64,000 nt of DNA from Planktothrix tepida PCC 9214 (GCF_900009145.1 NZ_LN889803.1:306116-370115); one strand, 5' to 3'; counted from the stretch's first letter, positions 7,893 to 18,964 are shown. Made by a program: numbers and translations. The notes: a model not told the origin generated them from the sequence alone.

Positions 7893-10676
7893 TCATTCCC
7901 TGTTCCCTGTTCCCTGTTCCCTGTTCCCTATCAACTGAATTTCAGCCCGAACCATCGGTTCACCGATTATCCGATTTAATGTAAATCTTAATTGTTCGCA
8001 AATATGTTGCATAATTCGATTATCACTGAGGATTTCTGCAAAAATCAGAGGCATTTTTTCCTGAGTACCAATGTTAAGCAATTGTCGTAGTAATTCCGTC
8101 CCAATGCCTTGACGTTGGTAACTATCACTCACCAGTAAAGAAAATTCTACCTCATCGTTTCCATAGCCTTTACTCAGGCGCCCGACCCCAATAATTTTAT
8201 TTTCGACCGTTTCGGGGTTTTGATATTCTGCCACTAATGCCATTTCCCGATCATAATCAATAAAACACAGCCGCGATAACCGTTCATGGGTAATTCGAGA
8301 ACTGAGTTTGACCAAATGAGCATAACGAAGATAGACGCTTTCCTCGGATAAACTTTCGTCAAACTTGACCATTAACGGTTCATCTTCAGGACGGATGGGG
8401 CGAATGGTAATTGCTATGCCCTGCTTTGATGTCCAATGGGTGATATATTGGCGAGGATAGGGACGAATGGCTGGTTTTGGTAATGCTTCGGGTTTCGTCT
8501 CTGGGGAATGTAACACCACTCGTGCATCTAAGGCGATTAACTCGTTTTCCGAAGCGAGTAGAGGGTTAATATCAATTTCTTTAATCCAAGGGTGTTCAAC
8601 GACTAAATGAGAAAACCGAACTAATAACTGTTCTAAAGCTTCCATATCCACTGAAAGCCTTCCCCTCACGCCTAATAAAGCTTTATAAATTTTCGTTTGT
8701 TCCATCATCCGACGGGCAAGGGTGGTATTTAACGGAGGTAAAGCTAAGGCTCGGTCTTTAAACACTTCTACCAATTGTCCCCCCATGCCAAATAACAACA
8801 CCGGGCCGAATTGGGGGTCAAGGCTACTACCAATAATTAATTCATAGCCTTCTAATTTAATCATCCGTTGTACCGTCACCCCTTGGAAATGTTCTGGCCC
8901 GACTTGTTGGGTAACAAAGGTTTCAATGGCGGTGTAGGCTTGCCGCACAGCTTCGGCGGTATTGAGGTTGAGTTGGACTCCACCCACATCGGTTTTGTGT
9001 GTAATCGTTTTGGATAACAATTTCAACACGACGGGATACCCTAACTGCTCCGCCACATCAACGGCTGCATCGATATTTGAGGCGATACAGGTTTGTACGG
9101 TGGGAATGCCATAGGCTGAGAGGAGACGTTTGGATTCAAATTCAGTTAGAAGAGTTCGCCCCTCGGCTAAAACAGAACCAATCAGATGTTGGACACAATC
9201 ACAAACTAGACCATCATCTTCATGGATTTTGGGTAAACTGGGGGTTTCATACAAGCCTTTTAAATTGTAGGTGTAGCGCCACATATAGTTAAACATCCGT
9301 ACCGCCGAGTCGGGATAGGAAAAGGTGGCAATATTGGCTTGATTGAGAATTTTAATCCCCGATGCCACATCCGCCCCCCCCATCCAACTCGCTAAAATCG
9401 GTTTATTGGGCATTTTCATACAACGATATTTCAACTGTTCCGCCGTTTTGCTGGGGTCAGTCATGGATTGGGGAGTTAATATCACTAAAATACCATCACT
9501 ATTCGGATCTTGAACCACGATATCAAAGGCTTTGGCATAGCGTTCGGGGTCAGCATCTCCTAAAATATCAATGGGGTTATTATGACTCCATTGGGGAGGT
9601 AACACTTGATTCAGGGCTTCAAGGGTTGCAGAGGAGAGTTGAGCGAGGGTGCCACCTTCTCCAATTAAGGTGTCTGTGGTTAATACCCCTGGCCCTCCAG
9701 CATTGGTTAAAATCGTGAGTCGTGGGCCTTTGGGTCGGGGTTGTTTGCTCAGGAGTTCGGCAATGGAGAACAAATGGGCAATATGATAGACCCGCAGAAT
9801 TCCGCAGCGTCTAAAGGCGGCATCCAACACATCATCGCTTCCCGCTAAAGCTCCAGTGTGGGAGGCAGCGGCTTTGGCGGCGGCTTCAGTGCGTCCGGCT
9901 TTAATCACAATAATCGGTTTGGTTAGGGCGACTTCTCGCGCCGCCGATAAAAAAGATCGGGCATCCCCGATGGATTCCATATAAATAACAATACTTTGAG
10001 TTTGGGGATCATTGCCTAAATAATAAATTAAATCTCCCCAACCAATATCTAACATTGAACCAATGGAAACGAAGGCACTAAATCCAACATTTTCTCGGAA
10101 ACTCCAATCTAAAATAGAAGTACATAAAGCTCCACTTTGACTGATAAACCCAACATTTCCGGGTTTAGCCATTGCACTGGCAAAAGTGGCATTTAATCCC
10201 GTTAAGGGATTCATTAATCCTAAACAGTTGGGGCCAATAATTCGCAGTTTACTCGATTGAGCAATTTGCAAAATTTTCTGTTCTAATTCTAAGCCTTTTT
10301 GCCCAATTTCTTTAAATCCTGCTGATAGAATAATTACCCCTTTAACACCGACATCGACACACTCTTGGATCACGGCGGGAACACTCGCCGCTGGGGTAGC
10401 AATAATGGCTAAATCAACGGGTTCCGGGGTGTCTTTAATACTAGAATATGCTTTGATTCCCAAAATACTATTGCGATGCCGATTAACCGGAAAAACCGTG
10501 CCACCAAAGGGACTACTAATTAAATTCCAAAGGAGGGTTCTACCGACACTATTGGGTTTTTCAGTAGCCCCAATAACGGCAACTGTTTTGGGATTAAAAA
10601 TAGCATTTAGAGATTGATGTTCGTAGCGTAAAACATCATGGGCTGGATCAGAGATTCGCGTTGCTGTGGTTTGCAT
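7893..10676 (-). CDS. ADP-forming acyl-CoA synthetase fused to a GNAT acetyltransferase
   Basis: A 927-residue fusion. Order: CoA-binding domain ([14 protein letters not shown] near the N terminus), succinyl-CoA-synthetase-like ligase domain, ATP-grasp domain in the middle and C-terminal half, and a C-terminal GNAT domain ([10 protein letters not shown]). The phospho-histidine motif of ADP-forming acetyl-CoA synthetases is intact (His273 in SHTGALAG). It may therefore interconvert acyl-CoA + ADP + Pi with acid + ATP, unlike Pat-type lysine acetyltransferases in which this His is lost. The ATG at 10676 is chosen because AAGGAG lies 6 bases upstream; the frame also opens earlier. The last residues are encoded by a TTCCCTG heptamer array. 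It is divergent from adhE. Physiological substrate and GNAT target are inferred. Confidence 0.88.
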   Translation of the reverse strand: MQTTATRISDPAHDVLRYEHQSLNAIFNPKTVAVIGATEKPNSVGRTLLWNLISSPFGGTVFPVNRHRNSILGIKAYSSIKDTPEPVDLAIIATPAASVPAVIQECVDVGVKGVIILSAGFKEIGQKGLELEQKILQIAQSSKLRIIGPNCLGLMNPLTGLNATFASAMAKPGNVGFISQSGALCTSILDWSFRENVGFSAFVSIGSMLDIGWGDLIYYLGNDPQTQSIVIYMESIGDARSFLSAAREVALTKPIIVIKAGRTEAAAKAAASHTGALAGSDDVLDAAFRRCGILRVYHIAHLFSIAELLSKQPRPKGPRLTILTNAGGPGVLTTDTLIGEGGTLAQLSSATLEALNQVLPPQWSHNNPIDILGDADPERYAKAFDIVVQDPNSDGILVILTPQSMTDPSKTAEQLKYRCMKMPNKPILASWMGGADVASGIKILNQANIATFSYPDSAVRMFNYMWRYTYNLKGLYETPSLPKIHEDDGLVCDCVQHLIGSVLAEGRTLLTEFESKRLLSAYGIPTVQTCIASNIDAAVDVAEQLGYPVVLKLLSKTITHKTDVGGVQLNLNTAEAVRQAYTAIETFVTQQVGPEHFQGVTVQRMIKLEGYELIIGSSLDPQFGPVLLFGMGGQLVEVFKDRALALPPLNTTLARRMMEQTKIYKALLGVRGRLSVDMEALEQLLVRFSHLVVEHPWIKEIDINPLLASENELIALDARVVLHSPETKPEALPKPAIRPYPRQYITHWTSKQGIAITIRPIRPEDEPLMVKFDESLSEESVYLRYAHLVKLSSRITHERLSRLCFIDYDREMALVAEYQNPETVENKIIGVGRLSKGYGNDEVEFSLLVSDSYQRQGIGTELLRQLLNIGTQEKMPLIFAEILSDNRIMQHICEQLRFTLNRIIGEPMVRAEIQLIGNREQGTGNRE
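7896..7930. repeat. Heptamer tandem repeat, five units of TTCCCTG
   Basis: Four exact TTCCCTG units are followed by TTCCCTA. This is the short tandemly repeated repetitive (STRR) class known from filamentous cyanobacteria. It encodes the C-terminal [15 protein letters not shown] tail of the acyl-CoA synthetase on the minus strand. Confidence 0.9.
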
Positions 10677-11405
10677 AGACCACTCCTTATACGGGGCACT
10701 GGAATGAGGGAAAAATAACAAAAAATTTTGTAGTTTTAAGCACGTTATTCCAGCTTTTATTCTTTTCCATTATAATCTAATCTTTCAGGAAATCTCTGAT
10801 CCTTATAAAGTTTCAAGATTTGTCCAGGGATCAGAAAAAGCGATCGCAACTAACCCAAAGGCTGATCACGGTTTCCCTGTAACACTGTAACAAATTTCCG
10901 GTTAAGGTTGAATGAAAACTTTCTGGGACTGATCTTTCCTGGCTGTTTCTATCCGTTTAATCAAATTAAGTTAAAAAGTATGAAAATTCTGAGAAAAAAT
11001 TGTAATAATGAATAAGATCAACAGTCAATTACAGCTTGAGTCATCAGTGGGTTTAGGGCATCCATCCCCATCACCCCGTCCTTTTAGAAAAAATGGGTAT
11101 CCCGGTTCAAAACTGAGGTCTTATTAAGAAAAATTAAATTAAAACTTTAATCTTAAAAAGATCTTAAATTTTACGCGGATCACATCAGATCATCAACAAC
11201 AGCCATTTTCAACCCCAACCTTTGAACACACCTCTCTAGGACTGAGTTTTCCCTAGAGGTTCATCAGTTTGACTCACCACTTTAATCTTAAATTTCTATT
11301 AAAATTTTGTTGAGTTTCTGAGTTCCAGATTCCAAAATCAATAAAACCGATTATCATATAAAGTCAGGACAAAAAAACCTAAATCTAACCCGAAGGGGAC
11401 GACTA
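10677..11405. other. Long divergent control region between acyl-CoA synthetase and adhE
   Basis: A 729-base gene-free region between two divergent fermentation genes. It holds one HIP1 octamer near 10840, a direct repeat of TGTAAC near 10875 and a hairpin at 11234-11258 (CTCTAGG, 11-base loop, CCTAGAG). The hairpin would lie in the adhE leader. No known riboswitch was recognised. The length suggests complex regulation, possibly including a small RNA. Confidence 0.5.
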
Positions 11406-14075
11406 ATGATAGATAAAGTCACAAACATTGATGAACTTGAAGCCCTCATAAAACGGGTGAAAGTGGCAGAAGAAAAGTATGCAAGCTATACTCAAGAACA
11501 GGTAGACTATATCTTTAAAAAAGCAGCCCTCGCCGCGAATGCTGCCCGTATTCCCTTAGCAAAAATGGCTGTCGAAGAAACGGGAATGGGGGTAGTCGAA
11601 GATAAAGTCATCAAAAACCATTTTGCCTCAGAAATTATCTACAATAAATATAAACACGATAAAACCTGTGGAGTCATCGAAGAAGACAAATCCTTTGGAT
11701 TCCAAAAAATCGCTGAACCCGTTGGTATTTTAGCCGGGATTGTTCCCACCACAAACCCCACATCAACGGCAATTTTTAAAGCTTTAATTGCGCTTAAAAC
11801 TCGCAACGGGATTATTTTTTCTCCCCACCCCCGCGCCAAACATTGTACCGCCGCCGCCGCTAAAATAGTTCTCGATGCTGCCATCGAAGCTGGTGCCCCA
11901 GAAGATATTATGGGTTGGATTGATGAACCCACTGTTCCCCTGTCTCAAGCTTTAATGCAGCACCCGGATATTAAATTAATTTTAGCCACCGGAGGGCCGG
12001 GAATGGTACGGGCTGCCTATTCTTCTGGTAATCCTTCCTTGGGTGTTGGTGCCGGAAATACCCCCGCTTTAATTGATGACACTGCCCATATTAAAATGGC
12101 TGTTTCCTCAATTATTATTAGTAAAACCTTCGATAATGGCATGATTTGTGCTAGTGAACAATCGGTCATTGTAGTTGATTCTATTTATGAAGAAGTCAAA
12201 CAAGAATTTACCCTGCGCGGTGCTTATTTCCTTACCGCAGAAGAACGGGAACGCATGGCAAAGGTTATCTTTATTAACGGACATTTGAATGGAGAAATTG
12301 TCGGTCAACCCGTGCAGAAATTAGCAGCTTTAGCCGATATTACAATTCCCGAAGAAACACGGGTGATTATTGGGGAAGGAATAAATGTTGACGAAACTGA
12401 TCCCTTTTCCCATGAAAAACTTTCTCCTATTTTAGCCATGTATCGGGCAACAAATTTTGAGGATGCAGTTGCCAAAGCGGATACTTTAGTGCAGTTAGGA
12501 GGACGAGGACACACCGCCGCTCTCTACACGTCTCCGAGTAATCTGGATCATATTAAACGGTTTGAAGATACTGTTCAAACCGCACGGGTTTTAATTAATA
12601 CCCCATCGTCTCAAGGGGCAATTGGAGATATTTATAACTTCCGTCTTGACCCCTCTTTAACTTTAGGCTGTGGCACTTGGGGCGGTAATTCCATTAGTGA
12701 AAACGTTGAACCTCGGCATTTACTCAATATTAAAACCGTCGCAGAACGTCGGGAAAATATGCTTTGGTTCCGTATTCCTCCCAAAGTTTATTTCAAATAT
12801 GGATCATTACCCGTTGCTATTCGAGAATTAGCCGGAAAACAACGAGCATTTATTGTCACCGATAAACCCTTATTTGATATCGGGGTAACAAATTCTCTGG
12901 AGGAAGTTTTAGAAGAAATTGGGCTTAAATATGATGTATTTTACGATGTTGAACCCGACCCCTCTTTAGATACGGTACAACGGGGATTAGCATTAATGAA
13001 TACATTTAAACCCGATGTGATTATTGCCATTGGTGGAGGTTCTCCGATGGATGCAGCTAAAATTATGTGGTTAATGTATGAACACCCGGATATTGAATTT
13101 GAAGGGTTAGCCATGCGGTTTATGGATATTCGGAAACGGGTTTATGAACTGCCTCCGTTGGGCGATAAAGCAATTTTAGTTGCAATTCCTACCACATCGG
13201 GAACGGGTTCAGAAGTCACACCGTTTGCTGTTGTGACAGACCGACGCACAAATATTAAATATCCCTTAGCGGACTATGCTTTAACCCCAAATATGGCAAT
13301 TATTGACCCGGAATTAGTGTTAAATATGCCAAAAAGTTTAACGGCTTTCGGGGGAGTTGATGCCTTAACCCATGCCATCGAATCTTATGTTTCGGTGTTA
13401 GCTTCGGAATATACCAATGGGTTAGCTTTAGAAGCGATTCGGTTAATCTTTAAATACCTGCCCAGTTCCTATGAAAATGGGGCAAAAGATCCGAAAGCAC
13501 GGGAAAAAATGCACTATGCGGCGACGATGGCAGGGATGGCATTTGCGAATGGATTTTTAGGGATTTGTCACTCGTTAGCCCATCAATTAGGCGGAACATT
13601 CCACATCCCACACGGATTAGCGAATGCGTTATTAATTAGTTATGTTATTCGTTATAATGCGACGGATGTTCCCTTCAAACAAGCGACTTTTTCTCAATAT
13701 AAATATCCGAATGCCAAATGGCGCTATTCTCGGATTGCTGATTATCTACGCTTAGGCGGAGAAACGGAAGATGAAAAAATAGATCGGTTAATTCTGGCTA
13801 TTGAAGAATTAAAACGGTTAGTGGGAATTCCGGCTTCCATTCAAGAGGTTTTAACGGATAAAACCGAAGCAGAATTTATGGCAAAATTAGATGAAGTTGC
13901 AGACCAAGCTTTTGATGATCAATGTACCGGGGCTAATCCTCGTTATCCGTTGATTAAAGACTTGAAACAACTGTTAATTGATGCTTATTATGGTCGTCCT
14001 TTAGTGTCATCTGATTATAATGGCGATCGCATTTTCCCCAACTTTGAACCTCAACCGATGATGATTGGCGGTTAA
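11406..14075 (+). CDS. adhE: Bifunctional acetaldehyde/alcohol dehydrogenase AdhE
   Basis: This 889-residue enzyme reduces acetyl-CoA to acetaldehyde and then ethanol with two NADH. The N-terminal CoA-acylating aldehyde dehydrogenase half has its catalytic Cys in GMICASEQ. The C-terminal iron-dependent alcohol dehydrogenase half has the nucleotide loop GGGSPMDAAK and the metal-binding Asp/His set in FGGVDALTHAIES and GICHSLAHQLGGTFHIPHG. The length is normal for the family, which forms spirosome filaments. The ATG is preceded by GAAGGGG. A strong terminator follows at 14088. With the divergent acyl-CoA synthetase it could divide fermentative acetyl-CoA between ethanol and acetate plus ATP. 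Dark or anoxic induction is likely from family knowledge but not shown by the sequence. Confidence 0.96.
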   Translation: MIDKVTNIDELEALIKRVKVAEEKYASYTQEQVDYIFKKAALAANAARIPLAKMAVEETGMGVVEDKVIKNHFASEIIYNKYKHDKTCGVIEEDKSFGFQKIAEPVGILAGIVPTTNPTSTAIFKALIALKTRNGIIFSPHPRAKHCTAAAAKIVLDAAIEAGAPEDIMGWIDEPTVPLSQALMQHPDIKLILATGGPGMVRAAYSSGNPSLGVGAGNTPALIDDTAHIKMAVSSIIISKTFDNGMICASEQSVIVVDSIYEEVKQEFTLRGAYFLTAEERERMAKVIFINGHLNGEIVGQPVQKLAALADITIPEETRVIIGEGINVDETDPFSHEKLSPILAMYRATNFEDAVAKADTLVQLGGRGHTAALYTSPSNLDHIKRFEDTVQTARVLINTPSSQGAIGDIYNFRLDPSLTLGCGTWGGNSISENVEPRHLLNIKTVAERRENMLWFRIPPKVYFKYGSLPVAIRELAGKQRAFIVTDKPLFDIGVTNSLEEVLEEIGLKYDVFYDVEPDPSLDTVQRGLALMNTFKPDVIIAIGGGSPMDAAKIMWLMYEHPDIEFEGLAMRFMDIRKRVYELPPLGDKAILVAIPTTSGTGSEVTPFAVVTDRRTNIKYPLADYALTPNMAIIDPELVLNMPKSLTAFGGVDALTHAIESYVSVLASEYTNGLALEAIRLIFKYLPSSYENGAKDPKAREKMHYAATMAGMAFANGFLGICHSLAHQLGGTFHIPHGLANALLISYVIRYNATDVPFKQATFSQYKYPNAKWRYSRIADYLRLGGETEDEKIDRLILAIEELKRLVGIPASIQEVLTDKTEAEFMAKLDEVADQAFDDQCTGANPRYPLIKDLKQLLIDAYYGRPLVSSDYNGDRIFPNFEPQPMMIGG

Positions 14076-14087
14076 AGACATTAAGCT

Positions 14088-14140
14088 TTAACCTGCGATA
14101 GCCTAGCAACCGTCTATTGGTATCGCAGGTTAATTTTATT
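14088..14140. terminator. Strong terminator between convergent genes
   Basis: TTAACCTGCGATA pairs perfectly over 13 bases with TATCGCAGGTTAA (14121-14133), followed by TTTTATT. It ends adhE and, read on the other strand, may also stop the glycosyltransferase transcript. Confidence 0.85.
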
Positions 14141-14155
14141 GATCATTTCTGATTT

Positions 14156-17100
14156 CTACAGATAACCTTGATAAATCTGCCCTACTAGATTTTTTAGATC
14201 ATCTGATAAAAATGAATAATCAGGATGAGTATACAGTTTTTGATAAAATTTTCTCAGTTCAGAATAACCTGACTCAGCATTTTTTAAAGTTTGTTGATCA
14301 GAATGTAAACGAAAACCGGATAATTTTTGATTGATAAATCCAATTTTATAACAACCCATGAGTCTTAACCAGAGATCTAAATCTAACAACTGTTTAAATT
14401 CTGAGTCAAACCCTCCCAGTTGTTCAATTGCTGCTTTTTTAATCAAAACGGTACTAGGTTCGCCGATTTTATTCAGTGGACTCTGAAGTAACTGAGGATC
14501 AGTTAATAAATCTTTTCCGGTTTGAATTGATTTTAAGTTTGACCAATTTTGATGTAAATCTTGATAACCATAATAAGCTCTCAGCAAGATTTTATTGGCT
14601 GTTACTTCTGGAGATAGAATAATATTTCTAGGTGAAAAAACTAGACCGATTTCTGTATCTGTTTCCGCTAAATTTACCAATTCTTCAAGACAATTTGGCT
14701 CTAATAAATCATCTTGGAAGAGAAATTTAATATATTTCCCGTGAGCTTGAGAGATACAATAATTCCAATTTTTGGCTAACCCATATTGTTCATGCTGAAA
14801 TAGGGATACTTTCAAAGAACAATTTTTCTGAAAAGATTGAATAATTTCTAAAGTTTTATCCGTTGAACTATCATCAGAGATAATAATTTCTAAATGAGGA
14901 TAGGTTTGATCAACGACACTTGATAACGCCTCTGCTAAATATTTCTCACCATTATAGGTGGGAATACAAACACTAACTAGGGGAAGTTCTGATTTAACCC
15001 CTGTAAATTCAGGTAAAATTTTAGGAGAATCTGAAACGGGAGAACCACTTAAATAAGCTTCTTGTAAAATTTGGCGATAACTTTCTACCATTTGTTCAAA
15101 ATTATTAAAGCGCTCTAAAACCTTTGAGGAATTTTGAGCGAGGTGCGATCGCAATTTTTCATCCGTTAATAACTGAGTAATAACCTTCGCTAAAGCGTCA
15201 ATATTACCCGGAGGATAAAATAGCCCATTCACCCCTTGTTTAACTTGTTCTTTGACCCCAAAAACAGGTGTAGCAATAATCGGTAAACCATAACTCATGG
15301 CTTCTAAAATCACACGGGGGAAACTTTCAATTCGAGAAGTTAAAATAAAGATATCCGCCGCTTTATAATAACGTTCTGTATCAGGAGTTTCAGGAATAAT
15401 ATTAATTTTTTCCTGTAAAACTATCGGTAAACTCCGTACTAAAGTTTTCAATTCATCACTATAGAAACTAGGGCGATCGCCAACCATCAAAATTTTAACT
15501 TTTTTCTGCCATTCTGGAGGTAATTTTGCCAAAGCTAAGGGTAAATCTTTTTGCCCTTTTCGAGATCCCACCGTTCCCAATAGCAATAAAACAATTTCAT
15601 CTTTTTTGATCTTTAAAGATTCTCTGGCTTTTTCCCTCGTCCAAGTTGCATTACTCATTGGGGATGAACTGCGATTAATCCCATTATAAATTACGGTAAA
15701 ATTATTATGATGATTCAAATCTAAATAATTTTTTTGAGTTTCGGAAGCCACAAAAATAACACGATAAGGAAACCGAAAACACTCTAAAGCATGACGAGTG
15801 ATTTCTTCATTTAATCCTTGAAAATAACTCTCTAAGGGTTGGCTTTCATGAATATTCCAAATACAAGGAATCCCCAATCGTTGAGCGCAGTCTACCAGAA
15901 AAAAGTTAGGCAATGTATTAATATAAAAAACATCTATCTTGAGTTTAGATAACTGCTGACTTAATCTTTGCATCACCAGATTATAGGTATCTAAATCATA
16001 TTTTGCATCTAAAGGATAAGGTTTACAAATCATTACCTGTATGCCTTGTTTTTGATAGTCTGTTTGTAGTGGCCCTTCTTGAAAAGAAAATACAATCGGT
16101 TCAATCAATCCGGCTTTTGCTAACTCCACTGCAATTTCATATTGATGTAAAGGTGCACCTGTTAAATCTAATAAATGACTCGCAATTAAGACCCGCAATC
16201 GTTTTTTCATTGATCCTAATAAAAACCGCCGAGGTTGGATTCTAAAATGTTCATCAGCTAAGGATAAATGAGGACTATAATAAGGATCAACTTTATTTCC
16301 GTATAAATGTCGAAATGCTGCTACTTCTTGGGGTGAATCTTGATAACCTCTAGTTGCGCCTTCATGATGAATTAATTCTGCTGTCGGACAATAAACACTT
16401 CTCCATCCTTTATCACTGAGTCGATAGCAATAATCAACATCATTATAAGCCACAGCAAACTGTTCTGAATCAAATCCTCCAATTTCTAAAAATAAATTCC
16501 GAGGTGTCAATAAACAAGCCGCACTAACCGCCGAATAATTGCGAACAACTTGAATATAACTTAAGTAACCATTGGCTTTACTAGGTCTTAATTTAAACCC
16601 ATGACCTGCTAATCCTTGATGGAGTCCATGAACAACTCCAGCGTGTTGAATTTTTTCATTGGGAAATACTAATTTTGCTCCAACAGCACCGACTCCTTGG
16701 ATTTGAGCATAACCCATCATTTGACTTAACCAATGGGGAGAAATCACCTCAGTATCATTATTCAAAAATAGGATATAATCACTCTGAATTTGTTGAACTG
16801 CTTGATTATGAATTGCAGCAAAATTAAAGATTTTATCAGGAGTTTCTATTTTTAACACTTGCTGGGGAATCTGTTCTAAATAAGCTAGGGTATTAGGATC
16901 ATCACTGCCATTATCAATAATCACAATTTGATAATTTTGATAGGTTGTTTTCTTTAAAGAAAATAAACAAGCTTCTAATAACTGTTTTTGATTTTTAGTT
17001 GGAATTAAAATCGTCACCGATAGCCCTTGATCGGGAAATTGATGCTCAAAAACCCCGACTTGTTTATGAATTGCCCAGTTAGGTTGTTGAATAATTCCGG

Positions 17101-18964
17101 CAATTCTCCGACGTTGAAACGCTTCTTGTAACGCTTGAATAGAAGCTTTAAAACTATTGGGTTTTGCAAGGGCTGAAGCGGCTGTTGAACCGGGAATTGC
17201 TCGCCAATGATATAGAATTAAAGGTAAATGAGCAATCTGATGACAAATTTCCGTTGCTCTTAAGGCAAAATCATAATCCTGCGCCCCTTCAAATCCAATT
17301 CTGAATCCCCCTAATTGTTCAAAGATTTCTCGTTTCACTCCCCATAAATGACCGATATACATATAAGATAAAAGTAATTCTGGCGACCAATCGGGTTTAA
17401 ATTGAGGAGCAAAACGATTACCTTGACTATCAATTTTATCATCATCGGAATAAAGAAACTCTGTTTCTGGATGTTCCCCTAAATATAAGGCGATTTCTGC
17501 TAAAGCATCGGGGGTGAGTTGATCATCATGATCTAAAAATAGTAAAAATTCTCCGGTTGCTAAACTTGCTGCACTATTACTCGCTTGACTAATATTGCCA
17601 TTTTCTGGGCGAAATATCACACGAATACGCGCATCTTGTTTTTGCCATTGGTTTAATTGTTTTTGAATTTCTGGATGGGTACTTCCATCATCTGCAATGC
17701 AAAGTTCCCAATTGACGTAAATCTGTTGAGTAACACTGGCGATCGCTTTTTCTAAATATTCTACTAAAGGGTTATATACTGGCATAATCACCGATAGTTT
17801 GGGAAGCTTTGATATATCTTTTTTTAACCGAGAATGTAAGAACATCTGGGCTCTTTGATTCCACTGATTAACATTTAACCAAGCTTCATAGGGTTTTAAA
17901 CCTTGGGAACTAACAAAATCAGAGGGTTTAACTGGAATAATTTCTGATGGAATAGGTTGAGTTTTATTCAGCTTTAATTCAGTATTTAAACTCTCAATTT
18001 CCCGTTCTAAATTTCTGATTTTTAGCCAATCTTGACAGATCCAGGCTTGAGGAGGATCGGAAGGTTGCCACTGTGACCAGGATAACTGAGGTTCGGCATT
18101 TAAAGGGGAAGATTCAGCTTCTAATGCTAAATATAAATCTAAAGCTTTGGGGAAATATTGTTTAATAATTTCAGTTCTATAGTTTGGAATCGATTTAGAT
18201 TTTAATAAATGAGGTTGAATGATTTGAGCATAGTTTGGATGAGATAAATTCAAAGTAAAATCTTGATTAATTTTATTAATAAGCTCGTGGTTATTATTAA
18301 TTAAATAATTAATATTGATTAATACACATTTAGAAGAATTTTTACGATAAAACTCTAATATTTTTTGATTATATAAAATCCATGAATCAATCGCAAGTTG
18401 AGGATTATCTTGAATTAAATCATCTGTTCCTCGACGATACAAAGAATCCACCACTTCCCAAGGGGAGCGATAGACAAAAATAAACTTAGCTTGGGGTATT
18501 AAGGTTTGCCAAAAGTTTAAGAATAATGTCGTGCGTGGATCTTTCCATCCCCAGAGATTTCGTTGAGATTTTCGGGTGATTAAGGTTTTAGCGACTGTTA
18601 CATATTCAGGTAAGATTTGTTTATGGGGTTGAATCATCCATCCCTCAATATTTAAGTTTTGCGATCGCAATACAGTTTGATGAAACTGGACGAACTCAAT
18701 ATCCTCAAAATGACCCCTAATATTACCTGTATTAGCTCCAATTAATTGATCCCCTAAATAGACACCAGCTTCTTGCAAAATAGTAGCAATTAAGGACGTT
18801 CCTGAACGGTGCATTCCCGTAATTACTAATACGGTTGTACGAGGAGTCGTGATCATTCCTTGTGATGGCATCAATAACTCCGTACTAGGGGGAGAAGTTG
18901 GGACAGGGGAAGAACTAGAGATAGGATGGGGTTCTAGGGAACGCAAAATATCAGATTCTCGCAT
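14156..18964 (-). CDS. Giant sulfotransferase/multi-glycosyltransferase fusion
   Basis: A 1602-residue cytoplasmic polyprotein. Order: sulfotransferase-like domain with the nucleotide (PAPS) loop GMHRSGTSL (about 50-300); family-2 glycosyltransferase (VIMPVYNP near 391, FLDHDDQL); second family-2 unit of the rhamnosyltransferase type (ILIPTKNQ near 650, FLNNDTEV); GT-B group 1/4 glycosyltransferase (about 920-1290, with the donor-site motif in ESFPRVILEAMSYGLP); and a third family-2 unit (VCIPTYNG near 1330, FLFQDDL). It probably adds several sugars, and possibly sulfate, to one extracellular or cell-wall polysaccharide. No membrane helix is evident. The start lacks a clear Shine-Dalgarno, and a later in-frame ATG about 30 codons in is possible. 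It is monocistronic. Substrates cannot be named from sequence. Confidence 0.88.
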   Translation of the reverse strand: MRESDILRSLEPHPISSSSPVPTSPPSTELLMPSQGMITTPRTTVLVITGMHRSGTSLIATILQEAGVYLGDQLIGANTGNIRGHFEDIEFVQFHQTVLRSQNLNIEGWMIQPHKQILPEYVTVAKTLITRKSQRNLWGWKDPRTTLFLNFWQTLIPQAKFIFVYRSPWEVVDSLYRRGTDDLIQDNPQLAIDSWILYNQKILEFYRKNSSKCVLININYLINNNHELINKINQDFTLNLSHPNYAQIIQPHLLKSKSIPNYRTEIIKQYFPKALDLYLALEAESSPLNAEPQLSWSQWQPSDPPQAWICQDWLKIRNLEREIESLNTELKLNKTQPIPSEIIPVKPSDFVSSQGLKPYEAWLNVNQWNQRAQMFLHSRLKKDISKLPKLSVIMPVYNPLVEYLEKAIASVTQQIYVNWELCIADDGSTHPEIQKQLNQWQKQDARIRVIFRPENGNISQASNSAASLATGEFLLFLDHDDQLTPDALAEIALYLGEHPETEFLYSDDDKIDSQGNRFAPQFKPDWSPELLLSYMYIGHLWGVKREIFEQLGGFRIGFEGAQDYDFALRATEICHQIAHLPLILYHWRAIPGSTAASALAKPNSFKASIQALQEAFQRRRIAGIIQQPNWAIHKQVGVFEHQFPDQGLSVTILIPTKNQKQLLEACLFSLKKTTYQNYQIVIIDNGSDDPNTLAYLEQIPQQVLKIETPDKIFNFAAIHNQAVQQIQSDYILFLNNDTEVISPHWLSQMMGYAQIQGVGAVGAKLVFPNEKIQHAGVVHGLHQGLAGHGFKLRPSKANGYLSYIQVVRNYSAVSAACLLTPRNLFLEIGGFDSEQFAVAYNDVDYCYRLSDKGWRSVYCPTAELIHHEGATRGYQDSPQEVAAFRHLYGNKVDPYYSPHLSLADEHFRIQPRRFLLGSMKKRLRVLIASHLLDLTGAPLHQYEIAVELAKAGLIEPIVFSFQEGPLQTDYQKQGIQVMICKPYPLDAKYDLDTYNLVMQRLSQQLSKLKIDVFYINTLPNFFLVDCAQRLGIPCIWNIHESQPLESYFQGLNEEITRHALECFRFPYRVIFVASETQKNYLDLNHHNNFTVIYNGINRSSSPMSNATWTREKARESLKIKKDEIVLLLLGTVGSRKGQKDLPLALAKLPPEWQKKVKILMVGDRPSFYSDELKTLVRSLPIVLQEKINIIPETPDTERYYKAADIFILTSRIESFPRVILEAMSYGLPIIATPVFGVKEQVKQGVNGLFYPPGNIDALAKVITQLLTDEKLRSHLAQNSSKVLERFNNFEQMVESYRQILQEAYLSGSPVSDSPKILPEFTGVKSELPLVSVCIPTYNGEKYLAEALSSVVDQTYPHLEIIISDDSSTDKTLEIIQSFQKNCSLKVSLFQHEQYGLAKNWNYCISQAHGKYIKFLFQDDLLEPNCLEELVNLAETDTEIGLVFSPRNIILSPEVTANKILLRAYYGYQDLHQNWSNLKSIQTGKDLLTDPQLLQSPLNKIGEPSTVLIKKAAIEQLGGFDSEFKQLLDLDLWLRLMGCYKIGFINQKLSGFRLHSDQQTLKNAESGYSELRKFYQKLYTHPDYSFLSDDLKNLVGQIYQGYL

